A stretch of DNA of 64,000 nt from Mucilaginibacter sp. GTDB taxonomy: Bacteria; Bacteroidota; Bacteroidia; Sphingobacteriales; Sphingobacteriaceae. The notes beneath the pieces are model-generated. The model was not told the DNA's origin. It ran no database searches and saw only the letters and a program-made list of their open reading frames with translations. The stretch is taken from contig NZ_JAQBOF010000027.1 of the NCBI RefSeq assembly GCF_028288185.1, positions 1-64,000 of the forward strand, given 5' to 3'. This document shows, in pieces, positions 17,377 through 26,604 of the stretch (position 1 is the stretch's first letter; the number at the start of each line of letters is the position of its first letter). A program made the position numbers and the translations under genes.

Positions 17377-17742
17377 ATGGAAGAGGAAAGAAGATTATCT
17401 GAGTTTTTAGTCGGAAAGTCCGATCATACATTAATGCTCTATCATCATTTTTTAAATGAGTTTAGAAAGATAGGCAATATTGAAGTCGAGCCCACCAAAA
17501 CTATGATTGGCATCTCCAACTCGCATAAACGGATTGCCTGGGTAACACAATTAGGCAAAAACTTTATCCATGTGGTGTTCCCGTTCAAGCAGCCTTATGA
17601 TGATAATTTATGTTTCCAAAAAGTAGGACAGGTGCCCGGTCAGCAACAATTTAATCATCATTTAAGGGTGTTGAATGTTGATGATATAAATGAAGAAGTG
17701 TTGGGGTTTATGCGGATGGCGTATAATGAAGAAAATAATTAG
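17377..17742 (+). CDS. DUF5655 domain protein
   Basis: A 121-residue soluble protein that fits the DUF5655 family. It has an N-terminal helix with HHFLNEFRKIG, a central TKTMIGISNSHKRIAWV strand pair, and a C-terminal FNHHLRVLNVDDINEEVLGFM. The family has a YdhG-like small alpha/beta fold and an unknown role. It is translationally close to the TIGR02757 gene (4-nt gap). No catalytic motif seen. Confidence 0.65.
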   Translation: MEEERRLSEFLVGKSDHTLMLYHHFLNEFRKIGNIEVEPTKTMIGISNSHKRIAWVTQLGKNFIHVVFPFKQPYDDNLCFQKVGQVPGQQQFNHHLRVLNVDDINEEVLGFMRMAYNEENN

Positions 17743-17853
17743 TTATTGATGTTAATTATGACCAATAAGTAATAATTTGCAAGAGTTATCAGTTTACTAT
17801 TGCAACCAAATTACTTTAGATTGTATATTTGATAGAACCTTTTACCTGTCTCA

Positions 17854-20800
17854 ATGAAAGTCATCTACCGGTTATTTCTTTTTATTACCCTGTTATTCGT
17901 CGCCGGCAATGTAGCGGCGCAGGTAAAGTATGATATATCCGGTATTGTCACTAACGAAAAAGGCGAGCCTTTAAAAAGCGCAACCATCTTTATAAGCGGA
18001 TCTGACCGGGTAACACCAACCGACGAAAGCGGAAAGTTCAGATTTTCGGGCGTGCCACAGGGCAACTATCAACTTGCCGCGCAAATGATAGGTTATGAAC
18101 CATCATCGCAAAATATACAGGTAAAAAGCGGTCCGCTTACAGTTGACATCCAGCTAAAAATAAAAGTTACTCAATTGGATGTGGTAACGGTTGGCCGGGC
18201 CAGAAGAAGCGATTGGGAAAATAATTTTACCCGGTTTAAAGAGATATTTTTAGGAGAATCGGCAAACGCCCGTCAAACGGTGATCCTTAATCCTAAAGTC
18301 ATAAACTTTAGCACCAGGAAAGGCATGCTGATGGCCGAGGCGGATGAATTTTTGATCATAGAAAACAGGCGTTTGGGTTATCGGCTGCATTATCAGCTTA
18401 AAGATTTCAACTTTGACTCTGGCGAGAGCGTAGTTTTATACCATGGCGAATGCACTTTTGAAGAACTGGATGGTACTGTCGAGCAAAAAAAGGAATGGGC
18501 CAGGCACCGCGAAGAAACCTATCGCGGATCATTTATGCATTTCCTGCGGTCTGTTTATCAAAAAAATACGCTGGAGAACGGCTTTATTGCAAGGCCTATG
18601 TATGGCTATGGCCATGAGCGCACCAACCCCGACAGGGAAGATCCTTATAAGATAATTTTAAAAGACCGGCCGGTAATGTTAGACTCTTTGCTTACAGCAT
18701 TGGGTACCAACTTTATGTCGTTTAAATTTAACCATCTTTATGTTATTTACGACCCTATAAAGGCAGCAAACTATAAGCCCACTGCTAAATCAGATCAGCA
18801 AAAAACAATAATTAAAGATAATTATGCCTCAATTGTAAAACTGGTAAATGATGAAGCTGTAATTGATCAAAAAGGCAGTTATACAGATTATCGCGATTTT
18901 TATACCAGGGGCAGATGGGCCGAAGACAGGGTAGCCGACCAATTGCCGGTGGACTATCAACCATCTTCTGTGTCCGTATCAAATAATGATAATATCGCTG
19001 CCAAAATGGTGGCGCAATTGCAGCAGTGGACAGACAGTATCCCGCAGGAAAAAGCTTATCTGCACATGGATAAACCTTATTACGCGCTTGGCGATACCAT
19101 TTGGTTTAAAGGTTATTTAACAGCAGGCAGCAAGCATCAGCTTTCGGCTTTAAGTGATGTTGCCCATGTTGACCTGGTTGATGAACAAAATCACCCCGTA
19201 AAAACATTAAGACTATTGGTAAATACAGGCACCATATCCGGCGATTTTGTATTGGGCGATGACATTAAAGCCGGTAACTACCGCATACGCGCCTACACCC
19301 AATGGATGCGGAATGAAGGCGTTGAATATTTTTTTGACCGCACGTTTACCATAGGTGATCCGTTGGTGTTTAAACAGAACGGCGCTCCCAATCGCGGCCT
19401 GCAGCAAACTGACGTACAGTTCTTTCCGGAGGGTGGGAATCTGGTTAATGACATTGCTTCGAGAGTGGCATTTAAAGCGGTTGGAAGTAATGGCCTTGGT
19501 ACCCCCGTCAGCGGAAAAATAGTTGATAATGATAATAATGAGGTTGCCGGCATTACCACTCAGCATGCCGGCATGGGCAGCTTTTTATTAAAGCCGCAAC
19601 CCGGCAAGGTTTACACAGCTAAAATTCGCTTTGCGGATAGCACTTCTAAAGATATCGCCTTACCAAAAGCTTTGGATGAAGGGTACGTGCTTGGTGTTTA
19701 TCAGCCTAATAAAGATAGTGTGCTGGTACGCATATATGCATCTAAAACCCTGCTGCAATCAACAGTTAACCTGGTGGTACACAGCAGCGGCGAAGTTGTT
19801 TTTGCCACCCCGATAAAATTAGAAGGTGCAATTACGCCGCTTTGGCTGGAGAAAAAGAATTTCCCGAGCGGGATTGCCCAGTTTACACTTTTTAATAATA
19901 ATGCCGAACCTATTGATGAGCGGATAGCTTTTATAAAAACCTATGACCACATGCGTATGGCGGTAAAAACTGCCAGGCCGGTTTATAAAAGCAAGGAGCA
20001 TGTACAACTGGATTTAAATGCTACTGACGGGTACAATAGGCCTACGGCTGCTAACTTCTCGGTAGCGGTTATTGATGAAAGCAAGGTACCTATAGATGAA
20101 GCTTCCGAAAGTACTATCTTTTCGCACTTGCTGCTAAGTGCTGATATTAAGGGTTATGTAGAAAACCCCGGTTATTATTTTACAGCTGATACTGATGAAG
20201 TAAACAAAGCATTGGATGACCTGATGCTAACGCAGGGGTATCGCCGGTTTGAGTGGAAAACACTTGGTAATATTATAAACAACAAGCCGGTATTCAGATC
20301 AGAGCCTGTTGAAACTAAAGTGTCGGGTACGGTGGTGACTTTAGCAGGCCGTAAGCCGGTGCCCCACGCCAAGGTGGTGCTTGAATCTACAAAAGCCAAA
20401 GTCACCAAGATTATTGAAACAGATGCCAACGGGCGGTTTGATTTTGATAAAATGTTGATTGTTGATAGCGTAAAATTTGCCGTACAGGCTATAGCTACCG
20501 CAACCAGTGGTAAAGTAAAAATTGTTTTAGACACGGTGCCAGCGGTAAAAGCCGACCCGCTGATAAGTATTAACCCCAATAAAAATACTGCCGACGCGCT
20601 TCTGATAAAAAATTTTCTGCAAAAGGCTAAAGACGAAGGCAAACAAGTTAGATTAACCGGATTGCATGTATTAAAACAGGTAGAAATAAGAGACAGGCAA
20701 ATTGAAAAGAAGGATATCAATATTACGCCGCAGGGAATGTTTAAAGTACCTGAACAATCTGTAGACAAGGTGATTACAATACCTGATCCTGAACATTACA

Positions 20801-21423
20801 CAACGTTGCTGATGTTTATGCAATCCAGGTTACAAGGTATTAATATTTTACAGGACGACAACGGTTATAACATATTGGTAGACATGCGGGCCAGCAATAG
20901 CGCTTTAGGTACAACAGCCAGTACAAAACCTTGGGAGGGGAAAGAGGTAGGACTTATTGTTGATGGCAGAAAACTAATGACTCATGCCGAAATTGACGAA
21001 GTATTACAGGGGAGCGTAACACCAGATGACGTTGCCAAAATAGAAGTAGTGAGAACTAATACGGCTTTGGTTAATAGCTTACATGCCCTTAATGACAATT
21101 ACGTAAGTTTTGTTTTATTGCTTACCAAGCTGCCTACAACCCGTAAACAGTATGACCCCAGTATAGAAAATATTACCAGAAATGGATTTGATAAAGTGCG
21201 CGAGTTTTATTCGCCTCAATATAACCAGCCTGAAAGGCTGATTAATTTGCCCGATCTGCGCAGCACCATTTACTGGAACCCATACGTAAACACTGATGCA
21301 AACGGCAAAGCCAGCTTTGACTTTTTTAACGCAGATGCCCCCGGCAGTTACCGGGTGGTGGTTGAAGGTATTAATGCTGCCGGCCAGTTAGGCAGGCAGG
21401 TATATCGTTATAAGGTTGAGTAA
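17854..21423 (+). CDS. large CarboxypepD_reg / MG2-like surface protein
   Basis: A 1189-residue secreted protein. Domains in order: signal peptide (1-23, ending NVAAQ); carboxypeptidase-regulatory beta-sandwich (about 25-110); a long middle region with a macroglobulin-like segment (YLHMDKPYYALGDTIWFKG near 405-425); a second CarboxypepD_reg-like repeat (SGTVVTLAGRKPVPHAKV); a TonB-plug-like stretch (MQSRLQGINIL and EVVRTNTALVN); and a C-terminal beta-sandwich (ANGKASFDFFNADAPGSYRV). Such proteins in Bacteroidota are cell-envelope proteins of unknown function, possibly protease-inhibitor or transport related. No SusD or operon partner is nearby. Confidence 0.8.
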   Translation: MKVIYRLFLFITLLFVAGNVAAQVKYDISGIVTNEKGEPLKSATIFISGSDRVTPTDESGKFRFSGVPQGNYQLAAQMIGYEPSSQNIQVKSGPLTVDIQLKIKVTQLDVVTVGRARRSDWENNFTRFKEIFLGESANARQTVILNPKVINFSTRKGMLMAEADEFLIIENRRLGYRLHYQLKDFNFDSGESVVLYHGECTFEELDGTVEQKKEWARHREETYRGSFMHFLRSVYQKNTLENGFIARPMYGYGHERTNPDREDPYKIILKDRPVMLDSLLTALGTNFMSFKFNHLYVIYDPIKAANYKPTAKSDQQKTIIKDNYASIVKLVNDEAVIDQKGSYTDYRDFYTRGRWAEDRVADQLPVDYQPSSVSVSNNDNIAAKMVAQLQQWTDSIPQEKAYLHMDKPYYALGDTIWFKGYLTAGSKHQLSALSDVAHVDLVDEQNHPVKTLRLLVNTGTISGDFVLGDDIKAGNYRIRAYTQWMRNEGVEYFFDRTFTIGDPLVFKQNGAPNRGLQQTDVQFFPEGGNLVNDIASRVAFKAVGSNGLGTPVSGKIVDNDNNEVAGITTQHAGMGSFLLKPQPGKVYTAKIRFADSTSKDIALPKALDEGYVLGVYQPNKDSVLVRIYASKTLLQSTVNLVVHSSGEVVFATPIKLEGAITPLWLEKKNFPSGIAQFTLFNNNAEPIDERIAFIKTYDHMRMAVKTARPVYKSKEHVQLDLNATDGYNRPTAANFSVAVIDESKVPIDEASESTIFSHLLLSADIKGYVENPGYYFTADTDEVNKALDDLMLTQGYRRFEWKTLGNIINNKPVFRSEPVETKVSGTVVTLAGRKPVPHAKVVLESTKAKVTKIIETDANGRFDFDKMLIVDSVKFAVQAIATATSGKVKIVLDTVPAVKADPLISINPNKNTADALLIKNFLQKAKDEGKQVRLTGLHVLKQVEIRDRQIEKKDINITPQGMFKVPEQSVDKVITIPDPEHYTTLLMFMQSRLQGINILQDDNGYNILVDMRASNSALGTTASTKPWEGKEVGLIVDGRKLMTHAEIDEVLQGSVTPDDVAKIEVVRTNTALVNSLHALNDNYVSFVLLLTKLPTTRKQYDPSIENITRNGFDKVREFYSPQYNQPERLINLPDLRSTIYWNPYVNTDANGKASFDFFNADAPGSYRVVVEGINAAGQLGRQVYRYKVE

Positions 21424-21760
21424 TGATGTGGTAAATGTGCGGGTACAAACAGGAAATTGCGGGTGATTACGGTTTTTAGTTGGCTATCTACACTAAACTG
21501 CCGACAGTAATAATATAAACCTTTGCAGGTATGGAGGGCTTATTGATAAGGCCTGGCCGAAAGTAATTTACTGAATTTTTGGTGGCGCTATATTGTCAGA
21601 AATCAGGCATCGAAAAAATGACTTAAAAGTCATAAAAATTGTACCAAACTGTATCATGAAACCGGATTTATGAAGTTAACTATTTTATTTTCAATTAATT
21701 GCAAAAACAGGTGTGCCAAAGTGTATCATCAAGACACCTTCATGTGGTACACTTGCGGCG
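21424..21760. other. convergent intergenic region
   Basis: 337 nt between convergent genes. Two near-copies of a short word occur, CCAAACTGTATCAT (about 21644-21657) and CCAAAGTGTATCAT (about 21716-21729), and GTGTATCATC is partly inverted near the end. I see no gene and no strong terminator. Confidence 0.3.
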
Positions 21761-22819
21761 CTAAGCTTCCTCTTTAAAAAACACCTTGTAATAGTTCATT
21801 GCCTTGTCATCGTCAAAGCCCTTTTCTATCAGCTTGTTATCGCCATGTATATAGATATGGAAGTTCTTATCCAGCTTTAACACGCTTTTATAAATACGCT
21901 GCTGTTTCTTCACCGCGTTGTTAGAGATCTCGAAAGTGTCGTTGATCTTTGTATCAAACTCATCCTCGTATTGGTTCTTAAAGGTCTTGAACGATTCGAT
22001 AGCCTTGGGGTTGGCTATTACCTCGTCCGCAAACTCGTCCATATCAAAGGTTTCTTTCTCCTTAAAATACTTCATGGAGCGGTTAAGCAGGTCTATCTTA
22101 TCCGCTTTGGTCATATCAAACCCCTCGTCAATTTTATTGGTAACAAAGTTTTTGTAGATACCCAGCGCGTTACTGGTTTGGTTATAGCTGTCGTTACGGA
22201 TCTTTAATTGTAAAAAGTCGTCTTTCCAATAAACAGCAGCATCTTGCCCGCGGCTGTTGTTATCTATCACTACTACTTTATAGCCGTTCTCTTTCTCAAT
22301 ATTGAATATCAGACAGCCCTTATCTAACTTGTTAATGTTGATGGCGTTCTCCTCATAATCAACAGCGAAGCCGCCTTTTTCCGGGTAAACCTTCAGGTAG
22401 GTCTCTTTATTCTCTGATTTAAAGATGCCTATCGCATCCAGCAAATTACCTTCGATCTGTACATCTTTAAAATAAACCACATATAGCTCGCCCGATTTAA
22501 TTTTAGGGTGATTAGCCACTTTATACAGGTATTTGGTAATCTGTTCAGACGTTTCATGGAACTTGTCTTTGGCCTCAAATATCTGCGTGGCAAAATGGTG
22601 TATCTCGTTTAAAGCAAGGTCGCCGCTGCTATGCATGAGGTGATAAACCTCAACCGATTTCTCGAACGGGGCTAAAAAATACTGCTTAAGCAGGCTTGAT
22701 ATTAACTCGTCTTTTAAAACAAGCGGATGATCTGACAGGGCATACATTTCACTTTGTGATTGATTACCAACGTGATGTACAGAAATTGTATTGAGCGAAG
22801 CTTCAAAATAAGTTACCAT
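21761..22819 (-). CDS. nucleoid-associated protein (NdpA/YejK-like family)
   Basis: A 352-residue protein of the 37-kDa nucleoid-associated family. It starts with the family-type helix (TISVHHVGNQSQSEMYALSD, quoted in part). The middle strand has SGELYVVYFKDVQIEG followed by LDAIGIFKSENKETYLKV, and the end has FHIYIHGDNKLIEKGFDDD. Members bind DNA and are thought to organise the nucleoid. It is divergent from mnmE with only 75 nt between the start codons, so the promoters overlap. No signal peptide. Confidence 0.8.
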   Translation of the reverse strand: MVTYFEASLNTISVHHVGNQSQSEMYALSDHPLVLKDELISSLLKQYFLAPFEKSVEVYHLMHSSGDLALNEIHHFATQIFEAKDKFHETSEQITKYLYKVANHPKIKSGELYVVYFKDVQIEGNLLDAIGIFKSENKETYLKVYPEKGGFAVDYEENAININKLDKGCLIFNIEKENGYKVVVIDNNSRGQDAAVYWKDDFLQLKIRNDSYNQTSNALGIYKNFVTNKIDEGFDMTKADKIDLLNRSMKYFKEKETFDMDEFADEVIANPKAIESFKTFKNQYEDEFDTKINDTFEISNNAVKKQQRIYKSVLKLDKNFHIYIHGDNKLIEKGFDDDKAMNYYKVFFKEEA

Positions 22820-22894
22820 AATTGAGGCGCAATTTAGTTTTTTTACTTTAGGGTTATAGCTATTGTTGATAGTAATTTGCGACCTTTGCCCGCA

Positions 22895-24253
22895 ATGACT
22901 AATACCGAAGAAACCATTGTTGCTTTAGCCACCCCTGCGGGCGTAGGGGCTATCGGCGTTATCCGCTTATCCGGCCCGGATGCTATTAAAATTGCTAATA
23001 GGGTATTTAAGGGTAAGGATTTGACTAAACAGCAATCGCACACCATACACTTCGGTAATATAATTGATGGAGAAGTGATATTGGATGAGGTGTTGGCTTC
23101 GTTGTTCATCGCTCCAAAATCATATACCCGCGAAAATGTGGTAGAGATCTCCTGCCATGGCTCAAACTACATCATAGAATCTATTATAAAACTGCTGATA
23201 AAAAACGGCGCACGGTCTGCCAAAGCAGGTGAGTTTACTTTAAGAGCTTTCTTAAACGGGCAAATGGACCTGTCGCAAGCCGAAGCGGTTGCCGATTTGA
23301 TCGCGTCAAACTCTAAAGCATCGCAGCAAGTTGCCTTACAGCAATTAAGAGGCGGGTTTAGTAACCAGCTACAATCGCTACGCGAGCAGTTGGTACAATT
23401 TGCTTCGCTGATTGAATTAGAGCTTGATTTTGCCGAGGAAGATGTAGAGTTTGCTAATCGCGACCAACTAAAAAAACTGATCTATGAAATTGCGCGGGTT
23501 ATTAGCGCGCTGATACAATCGTTTGAGCTAGGGAACGTAATAAAGCAAGGTGTAAATACGGTTATAGCCGGCAGGCCAAATGCGGGTAAATCAACGTTAT
23601 TAAATGCCTTGCTGAACGAAGAACGCGCCATAGTAAGCCATATCCCCGGTACCACACGCGATACTATTGAAGAGGTATTAAATATAAACGGCATTAACTT
23701 CAGGCTGATAGACACCGCTGGCATCCGCGAGGCTACAGACGCTATTGAAAAAATAGGGGTAGAGCGTACGATGGAAAAGATAGAGCAGTCTGCCCTGTTA
23801 GTGTATGTTTATGATGCGGCGCAGATAACTTTAGATGAGTTAAACAGCGATTTGGAGAATCTGCAACGCCCGGGTGTAACCATGCTTATAGTAGCCAATA
23901 AAGCCGATTTGCTAACCGATGCACAATTGATCGCTTTACCCACAGATGCCAATGTAATATCAGCTAAGGAGAAAACGCATATAGACGAACTTAAATCAAC
24001 AATATACCACTCGGCGGTAAAAGACCAGTTAGACGGAAACGAAACGCTGGTAACCAACGTACGGCACCTGGAAGCCCTGCAAAAAACCGAGCAAGCATTA
24101 GCAAGGGTATTGGATGGCATAGATACCGTTACATCCGACTTCCTATCGATGGATATTAAGCAGGCCTTGCATTATCTCGGCGAAATTACCGGCGCAGTTA
24201 CTACTGATGATTTGTTGGAGAATATATTTAGCAAGTTTTGTATCGGTAAATAG
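22895..24253 (+). CDS. mnmE: tRNA uridine-5-carboxymethylaminomethyl modification GTPase MnmE
   Basis: With MnmG it modifies U34 of tRNAs that read split codon boxes. It is 452 residues long, with an N-terminal folate-binding domain (TIVALATPAGVGAIGVIRLSG, quoted in part), helical region, and inserted G domain. The G1 motif GRPNAGKST begins near residue 227, then PGTTRDT, DTAGIRE and NKAD. The C-terminus is FCIGK, where the Cys is essential for activity. ATG 22895 is the usual start; TTG 22877 would add six residues. The last six codons (24236-24253) form the left attachment site of the island that follows. Confidence 0.95.
   Translation: MTNTEETIVALATPAGVGAIGVIRLSGPDAIKIANRVFKGKDLTKQQSHTIHFGNIIDGEVILDEVLASLFIAPKSYTRENVVEISCHGSNYIIESIIKLLIKNGARSAKAGEFTLRAFLNGQMDLSQAEAVADLIASNSKASQQVALQQLRGGFSNQLQSLREQLVQFASLIELELDFAEEDVEFANRDQLKKLIYEIARVISALIQSFELGNVIKQGVNTVIAGRPNAGKSTLLNALLNEERAIVSHIPGTTRDTIEEVLNINGINFRLIDTAGIREATDAIEKIGVERTMEKIEQSALLVYVYDAAQITLDELNSDLENLQRPGVTMLIVANKADLLTDAQLIALPTDANVISAKEKTHIDELKSTIYHSAVKDQLDGNETLVTNVRHLEALQKTEQALARVLDGIDTVTSDFLSMDIKQALHYLGEITGAVTTDDLLENIFSKFCIGK
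24236..24253 (+). repeat. attL core in the 3' end of mnmE
   Basis: TTTTGTATCGGTAAATAG encodes FCIGK-stop. The partner at 55846-55863 (TTCTGTATCGGCAAATAA) matches 15 of 18 bases and encodes the same residues. The SGI1 family of integrases uses the same six codons of mnmE/trmE in Proteobacteria. The integrase gene starts 314 nt inside this end. Confidence 0.8.
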
Positions 24254-24567
24254 GACGGGCTTCATATCGTGTCATTTCTTTTCATTTATTGTTGATTTAT
24301 AACAAGTTATATTTCATCCATTATCCTGCCTTTTCATTTAATGCCTTAATTTTTGTTTCAAATTTGTAACCCAATTGATCGGTTACAAATTTGAAACAAA
24401 AATCGATATTAATTGCGCTTTTTCATGGCCTATCATTGATTTTCATTCCCTTTCAAATAATTGCATTTGTTGTTACAACAAACTGTAAATCAGATAATTA
24501 ATTAAAATAAATTTTTTGGATTAGGTTCTGGATAGTAATTTTATCATCGTACAGAAATTATAAAACG
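24254..24567. other. left end of the island, non-coding
   Basis: Non-coding DNA between attL and the integrase. It contains the 22-bp inverted repeat at 24350-24402 and several TTTCATTT/TTCATT words (24280-24340 and 24424-24470), which could be arm-type sites for integrase. The integrase promoter should lie in the last 60 nt. Confidence 0.5.
24350..24402. repeat. 22-bp perfect inverted repeat near attL
   Basis: Bases 24350-24371 (TTTTTGTTTCAAATTTGTAACC without the last two bases here shown as its parts TTTTTGTTTC and AAATTTGTAACC) are exactly inverted at 24381-24402, with a 9-nt spacer CAATTGATC. The half-words GTTTCA and TTTGTAAC recur at the right end of the island (near 52503-52541 and 55799-55841). 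It could be an integrase/excisionase binding site or a bidirectional terminator of mnmE. Confidence 0.7.
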
Positions 24568-25665
24568 ATGAGTGTAACCTTAAGAAGAAAAACAACAAAC
24601 ACCGGCAGATACAGCTGGAATTTAGACATCTACCACGAAGGCAAAAGAACTTCGCAATCCTTAAAGCTTTACACCTTAATAAAGCCTAAGACCGACGCTG
24701 AGAAAAATCGTAACATTGAGGTGAAGCGGCTTGCAGAGAAAATTCGACTAAACAAAGAGGTTGAACTTACTAACTCAAACTATAGCAAATTCGGGACTAA
24801 GCAAACCGGTATATCATTTTTGGATTACTTTGAGAAGCTGACCCAAGAACGCCGCCGATCTGCGGGTACTTTTGCAAATTGGGACAGCACCTTTAAAGTA
24901 TTAAAACAATACTTCGGCAACCACTCTAAAAAACTAGTCGATGTTACGGAAAATGACTTAGCCGCTATCAAAAAGTTTATTAGCGAGAAGTATCGAACCA
25001 AAGCCAATCAACCACTGTCTAAAAACGCCGCATCATCCTACTTTAATAAAGTTAAGGCTGCTCTTAATGCTGCTTTTGATGAAAAACTGGTTGATGTTAA
25101 AATTGCTTCAAGGGTTAAAAGTCTTAAGCCTGAAAACACCAGACGGGAGTTTCTTACAGAAGAAGAAGTAAAGCAACTCATTATAACACCTTGTACTTAT
25201 CCATTGCTTAAACGTGCTTTTCTTTTTAGCGTGTTTTGTGGATTACGATTTTCGGATGCATCAACTCTACTTTGGCGGGATATTCAAATTACCGGTGACC
25301 GAACTTTTATTCGCTACAGACAGCAAAAGACTAGGCAGGCTGAAACGGTTGATTTAAATAATAGTGCTATTGCTCAACTTGGCGAGAGGATGGCGGATGA
25401 CCAAAAAGTGTTTAAGGGTTTACGATACAGTGCATGGACTAACGTTAAGTTAACCCAATGGGTTATGGCTGCCGGTATCAAAAAACACCTCATCTGGCAT
25501 TCAAGCCGCCACACTTTTGCGGTGCTTCTCTTGACCAAAGACGTTGATATTTATACCGTATCGAAGTTACTAGGCCACCGGGACCTGAAGACGACCGCCA
25601 TCTATGCGCAGGTAATTGACAAACGTAAGAATCAGGCAGTAAAAGCGTTGGATTTTGACCTGTAA
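24568..25665 (+). CDS. tyrosine-type site-specific recombinase (island integrase)
   Basis: A 365-residue integrase that should catalyse insertion and excision at the mnmE site. The N-terminus is an arm-DNA-binding domain (about 1-80, with RYSWNLDIYHEGKR), then a SAM-like core-binding domain (about 83-185). The catalytic domain has the complete set of residues: Arg227 in CGLRFSD, Lys254, His311-x-x-Arg314 in HSSRHTFA, His337 in LGHRDLKTT and nucleophile Tyr346. The type is common on Bacteroidota integrative elements. Its place next to attL and transcription inward are typical. Confidence 0.93.
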   Translation: MSVTLRRKTTNTGRYSWNLDIYHEGKRTSQSLKLYTLIKPKTDAEKNRNIEVKRLAEKIRLNKEVELTNSNYSKFGTKQTGISFLDYFEKLTQERRRSAGTFANWDSTFKVLKQYFGNHSKKLVDVTENDLAAIKKFISEKYRTKANQPLSKNAASSYFNKVKAALNAAFDEKLVDVKIASRVKSLKPENTRREFLTEEEVKQLIITPCTYPLLKRAFLFSVFCGLRFSDASTLLWRDIQITGDRTFIRYRQQKTRQAETVDLNNSAIAQLGERMADDQKVFKGLRYSAWTNVKLTQWVMAAGIKKHLIWHSSRHTFAVLLLTKDVDIYTVSKLLGHRDLKTTAIYAQVIDKRKNQAVKALDFDL

Positions 25666-25973
25666 CATAATCCAAATTAAAAAAGATTTTATTTATTTTT
25701 TCGTTTAAATACGTTCATTTATCTTGTGATAATCACAAAAACAGGTGGTTATTCGTTCTTTAAAACTGTAGTCTGATGGTGGAGTAAGTTGGTGAAGAGG
25801 TATCTGGATGAGCCTCGGAACTAGCGAACGAAACAAATACCTTAACATCCAGTAGGGTTGAAGTCGGGCGGGCGATGAGCCGTTAAATCTGCACAGTTGG
25901 AGCAGTTGCCCAACTAGTCGAACTCAAACTAACACAACCCCACTTAATACATTATTAATAAACAATATTAGCT
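25666..25973. other. non-coding stretch upstream of the excisionase-type genes
   Basis: 308 nt with no convincing ORF. The first 90 nt are AT-rich and include CTTGTGATAATCACAA (25724-25739), an almost perfect palindrome. The remainder is GC-richer than its surroundings and can fold; see the RNA candidate at 25770-25945. Confidence 0.5.
25770..25945 (+). ncRNA. candidate structured RNA with a possible pseudoknot
   Basis: Several exact complementary pairs occur. AGGTAT (25798-25803) pairs with ATACCT (25837-25842). The adjoining CTGGATG (25804-25810) pairs with CATCCAG (25846-25852). The order 1-2-1'-2' makes these cross, as in a pseudoknot. GGGTTG (25855-25860) pairs with CAACCC (25935-25940) and encloses a hairpin AGTTGG/CCAACT (25895-25900 with 25910-25915). 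The block has no ORF and lies directly before the HTH gene at 25974, so it may be an untranslated leader, a replication/transfer origin, or a separate RNA. I recognise no known family. Confidence 0.35.
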
Positions 25974-26186
25974 ATGTCTGAAGCAAACGAATTCATGACA
26001 GTGGGAGAACTGTGTGCCTATCTCAAGATCTCGGCCAGTCTCGCGTACAAATTATCGCATCGGAATGCGATACCTAAATACCGCCCGACCAACGGTCGCG
26101 TGTGGTTTAAAAAAAGTGATATAGACCAGTGGATAAACAACCATCGGATTATGTCAGAAACAGAATTGAACACATTAACTAATTAA
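25974..26186 (+). CDS. excisionase-type helix-turn-helix protein (70 aa)
   Basis: A small HTH_17/MerR-like winged-helix protein: FMTVGELCAYLKISASLAYKLS, then the wing KYRPTNGRVWFKKSDIDQWI (each quoted in part). This is the form of excisionase and element-regulator proteins. It is the first of three closely spaced genes (4-nt gap to the next). Likely controls excision of the island or expression of the downstream genes; not distinguishable by sequence. Confidence 0.75.
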   Translation: MSEANEFMTVGELCAYLKISASLAYKLSHRNAIPKYRPTNGRVWFKKSDIDQWINNHRIMSETELNTLTN

Positions 26187-26190
26187 ACCA

Positions 26191-26604
26191 ATGATTATTA
26201 CAGTAACTTTTAAACCAGCCGTAGCCTCAAATAGAAGTAACGGTTTTACAAACACGCAGCAACATTTTACCCCTGAATGTTACAAGTTTCACGCTAAGAA
26301 GTGGAAGGATGTAAAACGCGGCTTGAAAAAAATCTCAGCTATTAGAAGTCTTGGCGCAGTAGATGTTGGGGCAACAACCCAAGCCAAGACTCAAGCTACC
26401 CCACTAATGACTATTGCCCAGTTATGTAATTACCTTAAAATTAGCGAACGCACTTGCAGGAGATGGAGAGCTGACGGGAAACTACCGTTTAAAAAACAGG
26501 GACGCACCATCAGGTTTGACCGAAGTGCCGTAGACAGTGCTTTACAAGCACAAGGCTATAAACTAACGAACAACAGTGAAAACATGTTAACAAGTAAAAA
26601 ATGA
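26191..26604 (+). CDS. second helix-turn-helix protein with N-terminal extension (137 aa)
   Basis: Residues about 73-127 form an HTH_17 domain (MTIAQLCNYLKISERTCRRW, then GKLPFKKQGRTIRFDRSAV). The first 72 residues are a basic, uncharacterised extension. The DNA for the linker (26347-26391) is a nested inverted repeat: AGTCTTGGC (26347-26355) with GCCAAGACT (26383-26391), and TTGGG with CCCAA inside. ATG 26407 could therefore be an internal start giving an Xis-like protein alone. The stop overlaps the next ATG by 4 nt. Confidence 0.7.
   Translation: MIITVTFKPAVASNRSNGFTNTQQHFTPECYKFHAKKWKDVKRGLKKISAIRSLGAVDVGATTQAKTQATPLMTIAQLCNYLKISERTCRRWRADGKLPFKKQGRTIRFDRSAVDSALQAQGYKLTNNSENMLTSKK

Noticed and set aside
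20175..20768. A 197-residue minus-strand ORF within the large surface-protein gene
   Set aside because: Low-complexity Ser/Thr/Ala content opposite a well-supported gene; a frame shadow.
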